Assembly (NCBI GenBank): GCA_038231575.1
Contig: JBBRLB010000204.1
Coordinates: forward strand, 1 to 7,140
Direction of reading: 5' to 3'
From: CAITWF01 sp038231575
Lineage (GTDB): Bacteria > Verrucomicrobiota > Verrucomicrobiia > Opitutales > Opitutaceae
Length of the DNA stretch: 7,140 nt
Shown: positions 1 to 7,140 of the stretch, piece after piece
Layout: each line of letters opens with the position of its first letter
Position numbering within the stretch: position 1 is the first letter of the stretch
Program-made: the position numbers and the translations under genes
The notes under the pieces: generated by a model
The model's database searches: none
Seen by the model: only the letters and a program-made list of their open reading frames with translations
Told to the model about the DNA's origin: nothing

Positions 1-420
1 GGCAATCCCCCAGCCCGCGCCAAGCAGCGCATACGTCACCCGGTCCGTCATGCGCGTGCCCGTGCCTTCCATCGCAAATCCGTGCTCGTGATCGAACACC
101 GCGAACGGCGCCCGGCGCGCGCCGTCGATCAGCCGCGTCGGTGGCTCCACCACGAGCCATTCGCCCTCCCAGTCGATCGGCATGCCGAACTGCCGTGCGA
201 CGATGCGAAACCGTTCGCCGACGCGCGCCTCCGGCGCGGCCTCGATGCGCACGATCCGCAGCGACGCGGGGCTGATCCGCTCGAGATTACGCGGATTTTC
301 ATGGAACGCGAAGACGTCGTCGATCGGTGCGTCGAGCCACGTCGAACGCTCGAAGACGCTCGTGAAAGGATGGGGGTTTTCGCTTGACCCCCCGCGCGAA
401 AAGCCTGTTTCTCCGGTCAC
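1..420 (-). CDS. SRPBCC (START/Bet v1-like) ligand-binding family protein, C-terminus off the window
   Basis: The minus strand is open from 462 to the window edge. The only usual start codon upstream of the conserved part is GTG at 418-420, giving 140 visible codons; no Shine-Dalgarno site precedes it, so the start is uncertain. The visible protein has the order typical of COG4276-like SRPBCC proteins: an N-terminal strand (FTSVFERSTWLDAP), the helix pattern DDVFAFHENPRNLERISP, then MPIDWEGEWLVVEPPTRLID and a HEHGF-TRMTDRVTYAL segment. Proteins of this fold bind hydrophobic ligands in a deep pocket, and some act as cyclases or in cell-division-inhibitor-like roles. Family membership does not identify a ligand here. 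The gene is divergent from acpP with a 72-bp gap. The family is usually about 150-160 residues, so only a short C-terminal part should be missing. The opposite-strand reading of the same bases (82-387) is arginine-rich and resembles nothing I know. Confidence 0.72.
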   Translation of the reverse strand, partial: MTGETGFSRGGSSENPHPFTSVFERSTWLDAPIDDVFAFHENPRNLERISPASLRIVRIEAAPEARVGERFRIVARQFGMPIDWEGEWLVVEPPTRLIDGARRAPFAVFDHEHGFAMEGTGTRMTDRVTYALLGAGWGIA

Positions 421-432
421 GGGAAATAAATG

Positions 433-460
433 GTTGTCAAAGCCAAGAGCCGCGCATAAC
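433..460 (+). promoter_or_regulatory. Putative sigma-70-type promoter of acpP
   Basis: TTGTCA at 433-438 matches the -35 consensus at 5 of 6 positions. CATAAC at 455-460 is a moderate -10 match (4 of 6), with a 16-bp spacer. This would start transcription near 467, about 25 bases before the acpP ATG at 493. No Shine-Dalgarno sequence is seen in that leader. The same bases read TTGACA on the opposite strand (439-434), but no convincing -10 lies at the right distance on that side. The promoter is predicted from pattern only. Confidence 0.4.
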
Positions 461-492
461 TGCTAGCCCCACTCACCCAATACCGCATCCTT

Positions 493-738
493 ATGTCCGA
501 AAAATCCATCGAAGAAAAAGTCAAAGACATCATTGTTGAACAACTCGGCGTTACGCCCGAGCAGGTCACCCCGGCCGCATCTTTCATTGAAGATCTGGGC
601 GCCGATTCCCTCGACACGGTCGAGCTCGTGATGGCCTTCGAAGAAGAGTTCAACGTCGAAGTGCCCGACGAAGACGCCGAGAAGCTCCAGAGCGTCGGCG
701 ACGTCATCAAATACATCGAAGACAAGGCCGGCAAGTAA
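493..738 (+). CDS. acpP: Acyl carrier protein
   Basis: This 81-residue acidic protein carries growing acyl chains on a 4'-phosphopantetheine arm during cytosolic type II fatty-acid synthesis, and delivers them to the Fab enzymes and acyltransferases. The hallmark DSL motif is at residues 38-40, in the context EDLGADSLDTVELVMAFEEE. Ser39 (codon 607-609) is the site modified by holo-ACP synthase. Helix I (about 4-17), helix II (39-53) and the C-terminal helix (about 68-78, GDVIKYIEDKAGK) are all recognisable, and the length is normal for the family. The ATG at 493 begins the standard MSEKSIEEKVKDII N-terminus, although no ribosome binding site precedes it. The gene stands alone: a predicted promoter lies upstream and a strong terminator 30 bp downstream. 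The usual neighbours fabD, fabG and fabF are not in the window. Confidence 0.98.
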   Translation: MSEKSIEEKVKDIIVEQLGVTPEQVTPAASFIEDLGADSLDTVELVMAFEEEFNVEVPDEDAEKLQSVGDVIKYIEDKAGK

Positions 739-767
739 GTCGCCACTTTCTCGATTCCAAACTTTCG

Positions 768-801
768 AACAGGCCGCGCACCCGCGCGGCCTGTTTTTTT
801 T
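768..801 (+). terminator. Intrinsic (Rho-independent) terminator of acpP
   Basis: A perfect 12-bp stem has its left arm at 768-779 (AACAGGCCGCGC) and its right arm at 784-795 (GCGCGGCCTGTT). The loop is ACCC, and a run of eight T residues spans 794-801. It starts 30 bp after the acpP stop codon and points the same way. There is no matching A run on the left side, so it should act mainly on acpP transcripts and not on acs transcripts arriving from the other direction. Confidence 0.93.
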
Positions 802-862
802 GGGGACGCTTTGCCGGCGGCGGTCTCCGCGGCGCTCCGGCGGTCGTTCCCCATTTTGAAGT

Positions 863-884
863 GGGCACCGCCGGCGCGGTGCCC
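863..884. repeat. GC-rich perfect palindrome between convergent acpP and acs 3' ends
   Basis: The arms GGGCACCGC (863-871) and GCGGTGCCC (876-884) are perfect 9-bp complements around a CGGC loop. It lies 13 bp beyond the acs stop codon, so it would form a stable hairpin at the 3' end of acs mRNA. No T run follows it on the acs strand, where the next bases read ACTTCAAAATGG. It may stabilise the 3' end, act as a weak terminator, or belong to a dispersed palindrome family. Only one copy is seen in this window. Confidence 0.5.
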
Positions 885-896
885 TCCATCGGGCGT

Positions 897-2843
<1,947 letters not shown>

Positions 2844-2907
2844 GGTGGGGCGGGGGCCGGGCCGGAGAATGCGCGAGGCCGGCGCGGCGATAAAGGCGGA
2901 AGTGCGG

Positions 2908-2936
2908 TTGACACGATTCCGCCCCCTTGCCAGTTT
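2908..2936 (+). promoter_or_regulatory. Possible promoter of the small gene at 2957 (and perhaps icd)
   Basis: A perfect -35 hexamer TTGACA lies at 2908-2913. At 17-bp spacing the -10 position (2931-2936, CAGTTT) is weak, matching at only two consensus positions. If real, transcription would start near 2943. That would rule out the TTG at 2927 as the start of the small gene and favour ATG 2957. It lies in the divergent region shared with acs. Confidence 0.35.
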
Positions 2937-2956
2937 GCAGTGTGGTCACGCAAAGC

Positions 2957-3172
2957 ATGCGGCAGATGTGGAAGGCGGTTCCGTTTCGGCCGTTTGTGAT
3001 CCAGATGAATGATGGACGGAAGTTCAACGTCCCGCATCCCGACTTCCTCAGCATCTCGCCGAAGGGCACGGAAGTCCTCGTTTACGACCGGAACGAGGCT
3101 TCGCATTTCATCAGTCCGCTGCTCATCGCATCGGTGACGCCGCAGGCGCCAAAGCCCAAAAAATCTCGCTAG
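2957..3172 (+). CDS. Small conserved protein of unknown function (PFRPF...DGR...VPHPDF type)
   Basis: This is a 71-residue protein if started at ATG 2957; ATG 2966 is an alternative, and neither has a Shine-Dalgarno site. A further TTG in frame at 2927 probably lies upstream of the transcription start. The core PFRPFVIQMNDGRKFNVPHPDF (about residues 9-30), then LSISPKGTEVLVYD and a hydrophobic tail FISPLLIASV, matches a small family I recall from planctomycetes, proteobacteria and verrucomicrobia, annotated only as hypothetical. The pattern suggests a small all-beta domain. There is no signal peptide or membrane segment. The C-terminus is lysine-rich (PKPKKSR). It lies 50 bp upstream of icd on the same strand with no terminator between, so the two may be co-transcribed. 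No function can be assigned. Confidence 0.7.
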   Translation: MRQMWKAVPFRPFVIQMNDGRKFNVPHPDFLSISPKGTEVLVYDRNEASHFISPLLIASVTPQAPKPKKSR

Positions 3173-3210
3173 AGGGTTCCTTGGCCTTTCCGAAGCCGCC
3201 CGAGCTTGGC

Positions 3211-3217
3211 AAGGTGG
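3211..3217 (+). promoter_or_regulatory. Ribosome binding site that fixes the icd start
   Basis: AAGGTGG at 3211-3217 lies five bases before the ATG at 3223. It is the clearest Shine-Dalgarno-like sequence in the window. It supports the start at 3223 over the in-frame TTG at 3181, as does the family N-terminus MSKQPTIIYTKTDEAP that begins there. Confidence 0.6.
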
Positions 3218-3222
3218 CCGCC

Positions 3223-5496
<2,274 letters not shown>

Positions 5497-5518
5497 CCGA
5501 CGAACAGTGGCCATCGAT

Positions 5519-6427
5519 ATGACCGCAAAGCCATCGAGCCACGAAATGGACGGAGTTCGTGTCAGAGGCCTGCTAAGCAATGAGGTCTCGGCACTGCTCA
5601 ATACCTATAAACAATTTGAAACACTCGTCCCCCACGCGACTAGATCTGGTGCCGCTCACACTGGGGAAGATGGCCGATACGTTGAGGCTCTCGTTAGGAG
5701 TTACCTTCGGAAATTTCTGCCAAAGAATCTTGAAGCCTTGACGGGGTTTATCCTTCGCCCGGCCGTGAAAACTGGAGTCGATGGACGAGAACGCAAAGGG
5801 CAGAAGGACGACCACTCAACGCAACTCGATATTATCGTCTACGACTCGGCGAATTTTCCAATCTACGAAAGGCTTGGAGACGACGTTGTCGTTCCTCCCG
5901 AAGGCGTGGTTGCTGTCTGCTCGATCAAAAAACACCTACGACGAAGCGATATCGAGGACGAGACCATGCGCTTGCAGCGCGTCGGTTCTCTTTGCGCTAC
6001 ACTCACAAAGGATGGAAGTCCGCGACGCGGTCCCTTCCTCAGCTTGGTCGCAATGGACATCGCAGCCGATTGGAAGCCTGCGCCAACCGAAGAGTTACTG
6101 TGGAAGAGTCTGGAAGAGTCACCGGTAGGCACAAAGCACGTGTCATTTGATGAGCTGATTGGCTACATCGGTGTATTTAAGAAAGGCAGCATCTTCAAAA
6201 AGCGTCCTTCTGCCTCCCAGCCGAAAACTGCAAAGTATGTCTGGCTCGAACATAAACAACATGAACTCTACTTCGGACTGCAATTTCTACTCACCGGAGT
6301 GTTTAGCGTTTACTATGACCCGAGTCGCAACGCCAACCGGCGGCCCGGATTTACTGGCTTCGAATCAGGTCGCGGACACGAGAAAGAACTCGGTGAGCTA
6401 TTGGTAACTGGCCCGACGCCTTCATGA
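5519..6427 (+). CDS. DUF6602-like protein, possible PD-(D/E)XK nuclease fold
   Basis: This 302-residue protein starts at ATG 5519; an in-frame GTG at 5507 and an ATG at 5546 are alternatives, none with a clear ribosome site. The N-terminal half resembles DUF6602 proteins: a helix HTGEDGRYVEALVRSYLRKFLP (about 47-68, with Glu56), a TGFIL strand, STQLDIIVYDSANFPIY (100-116, with Asp104), then PPEGVVAVCSIKKHLRRSDIED (126-147). The helix-Glu, Asp and strand-x-Lys order fits a PD-(D/E)XK-type core, but where many members read I-E-V-K this one has CSIK (Ser135, Lys137). The C-terminal half (about 170-302) is mixed alpha/beta with FGLQFLLTGVFSVYYD and has no motif I recognise. There are no membrane segments or signal peptide. 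GC content and codon choice differ clearly from icd, only 22 bp upstream, suggesting acquired accessory DNA. The role is unknown; nuclease activity is a family-level inference. Confidence 0.75.
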   Translation: MTAKPSSHEMDGVRVRGLLSNEVSALLNTYKQFETLVPHATRSGAAHTGEDGRYVEALVRSYLRKFLPKNLEALTGFILRPAVKTGVDGRERKGQKDDHSTQLDIIVYDSANFPIYERLGDDVVVPPEGVVAVCSIKKHLRRSDIEDETMRLQRVGSLCATLTKDGSPRRGPFLSLVAMDIAADWKPAPTEELLWKSLEESPVGTKHVSFDELIGYIGVFKKGSIFKKRPSASQPKTAKYVWLEHKQHELYFGLQFLLTGVFSVYYDPSRNANRRPGFTGFESGRGHEKELGELLVTGPTPS

Positions 6428-6487
6428 TGATGGAAGCGTCGACTCGGTTGCCAACCTGAGCACACTGAAATTAACTGTCGCCGATTT

Positions 6488-6999
6488 CTACTGTGCCTCT
6501 GAAGCATCGTTCGGCGAAATCGCCTTTCGCCAACGTCGGTTCTCGAGCAAAGTCGATTTTTTGATTTTGAGAGCTTTGCAACCAGGAAGTTTCTTCAAAA
6601 TCTGAGCTATGTTCTCGGCGATCGGCCGAGCGAGCCAAGGACTCAGGGTGATTCGATTAATGCAGGACAAGTCGAAGCCTATTGTGATGGTTTTCTGTGA
6701 TTTTTTTCTTCGCGCGTAGATGATTCGGAATTCGTTCTCATCCCGATACGGCTCCCGCTTCACGAAAGGCCAAGTCGCCATTGGTGGCATTTCCTTCTCC
6801 ACCTGTTTCACGCGCTTGTAGTCCATGCTTCCAACTGTAAATCCGTTGCGACCTTGAATTCCGCGCAACAATTTTTGTTTATCAAACTCGATACAGACGC
6901 CACTGACTCCATCAGCGAAACACTTCCAATGATGAAACTGCTCGTCGGTCGCGGTGAAGCAAATTGCGAGTAACGTCCCAAGTTTTTTCTTAGACCGGT
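6488..6999 (-). pseudogene. DUF2971-family protein gene, N-terminus missing
   Basis: The minus-strand reading ending in TAG at 6488-6490 contains the DUF2971 landmarks: LGTLLAICFTATDEQFHHWK then FADGVSGVCIEFDKQKLL (about 6869-6982), WPFVKREPYRDENEFRIIYA (about 6710-6769), ITLSPWLARPIAENI and a C-terminal LKIKKSTLLENRRWRKAI. The frame stays open upstream only to a TAA at 7064-7066. Between that stop and the conserved CFT block there is no ATG, GTG or TTG. The nearest candidate, TTG at 6869-6871, would cut away the CFT/HHW/GVCIEFD core. The usual N-terminal part of the family, roughly 60-90 residues before CFT, is therefore absent. The break falls near 7000, where an IS-like terminus begins. 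DUF2971 proteins are of unknown function and common in accessory DNA. The gene is convergent with the DUF6602-like gene, with 60 bp between. I consider it a broken remnant; an undetected sequencing frameshift is the alternative. Confidence 0.65.
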
Positions 7000-7140
7000 T
7001 GAGGTGGACCCCGTTCGTTGGACAGCGGATCGGGTAAATTAAGTTATGAGAGACAAAGGCGCTTTAGTTGCCTTGGCCGACTCCGAGGACAGGAGCCGAA
7101 GAGCTTGCCGCAGGAGTCGGCCCGTGGTCGGACGGATTGA
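7000..7140 (+). mobile_element. Possible left end of an IS3-family-like insertion sequence, running off the window
   Basis: The sequence from 7000 begins TGAGGTGGACCCCGTT and continues CGTTGGACA to 7024. This resembles the TG...ACCCC...TTGGACA termini I recall for IS150-type members of the IS3 family. A TTAAGTTATGAGAG stretch follows at 7039-7052, with an ATG at 7046 opening a frame to the edge (MRDKGALVALADSEDRS and on). That peptide does not look like a typical OrfA helix-turn-helix start, so no transposase can be called. GC content rises again from about 7070, and the neighbouring DUF2971 frame loses homology at the same point. The other IS end and any target duplication lie outside the window. 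Confidence 0.32.
7075..7122. repeat. 10-bp inverted repeat near the right edge
   Basis: GGCCGACTCC (7075-7084) and GGAGTCGGCC (7113-7122) are perfect reverse complements separated by 28 bases. They lie inside the putative mobile segment. The pair could be a subterminal structure of the element or chance in GC-rich DNA. Confidence 0.35.

Noticed and set aside
82..387. Plus-strand frame opposite the SRPBCC gene
   Set aside because: The minus-strand reading shows clear SRPBCC family features; the plus reading is Arg/Pro-rich and resembles nothing.
425..439. Promoter for the SRPBCC gene using TTGACA on the minus strand
   Set aside because: At 16-18 bp spacing there is no -10-like hexamer, and the spacing would place the start downstream of the GTG.
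2927..2956. TTG start extending the small gene by 10 residues
   Set aside because: It lies before the likely transcription start implied by TTGACA at 2908, and the added residues are not part of the conserved core.
3181..3222. TTG start extending icd by 14 residues
   Set aside because: The family N-terminus begins at ATG 3223, which has an AAGGTGG site five bases upstream.
6415..6440. Imperfect hairpin spanning the stop codon of the DUF6602-like gene as a bidirectional terminator
   Set aside because: The 11-bp arms carry one mismatch and one wobble pair, are not GC-rich enough, and no T run follows on either strand.
6488..6871. Complete 127-residue gene starting at TTG 6871
   Set aside because: Conserved DUF2971 residues (CFT, HHW, GVCIEFD) continue in frame upstream of this codon, so it is not the true start.
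7046..7140. Plus-strand frame starting ATG 7046 and running off the edge
   Set aside because: Only 31 codons are visible, with no recognisable motif and no clear ribosome site; it could be a transposase start but cannot be supported.

Overview
The window is a high-GC bacterial chromosome segment carrying ordinary housekeeping genes, followed on the right by a less GC-rich accessory stretch. Acyl carrier protein, acetyl-CoA synthetase and the monomeric type of NADP-dependent isocitrate dehydrogenase point to a Gram-negative-type heterotroph. The ACP sequence, the compact GC-rich layout, the scarcity of Shine-Dalgarno sites and a REP-like palindrome of the TGTAGCCGG type suggest Verrucomicrobiota (Opitutaceae-like). 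That assignment is inference from memory, not a search result.

Layout. Positions 1-420 (minus) hold the N-terminal 140 codons of an SRPBCC ligand-binding-fold protein that runs off the left edge. acpP (493-738, plus) follows with its own putative promoter and a textbook intrinsic terminator (768-801). Convergent to it is acs (897-2843, minus), with a GC-rich palindrome (863-884) between the two 3' ends. A 71-residue conserved protein of unknown function (2957-3172, plus) is followed 50 bp later by icd (3223-5496, plus), which has the clearest ribosome binding site in the window. From about 5500 the GC content falls. This part carries a DUF6602-like, possibly nuclease-fold protein (5519-6427, plus) and, convergent to it, a DUF2971-type gene (6488-6999, minus) that has lost its N-terminus. 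The break coincides with a sequence at 7000 that resembles the end of an IS3-family element, which would continue past the right edge. No gene-free stretch exceeds 300 bases, except possibly beyond the window edge.

How the genes relate. AcpP (fatty-acid synthesis), Acs (acetate to acetyl-CoA) and Icd (isocitrate to 2-oxoglutarate with NADPH) all belong to central carbon and lipid metabolism, but they are not one operon. The DUF6602/DUF2971 pair looks like accessory cargo.

Most notable observation. icd contains a 49-bp double-hairpin palindrome (4542-4590), built from two inverted REP-like units. It lies inside the coding sequence in the only forward frame free of stops, and adds about 15 residues between otherwise conserved catalytic blocks. 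It looks like a REPIN/BIME-type element tolerated within an essential enzyme. The second point is the truncation of the DUF2971 gene at a candidate IS end.
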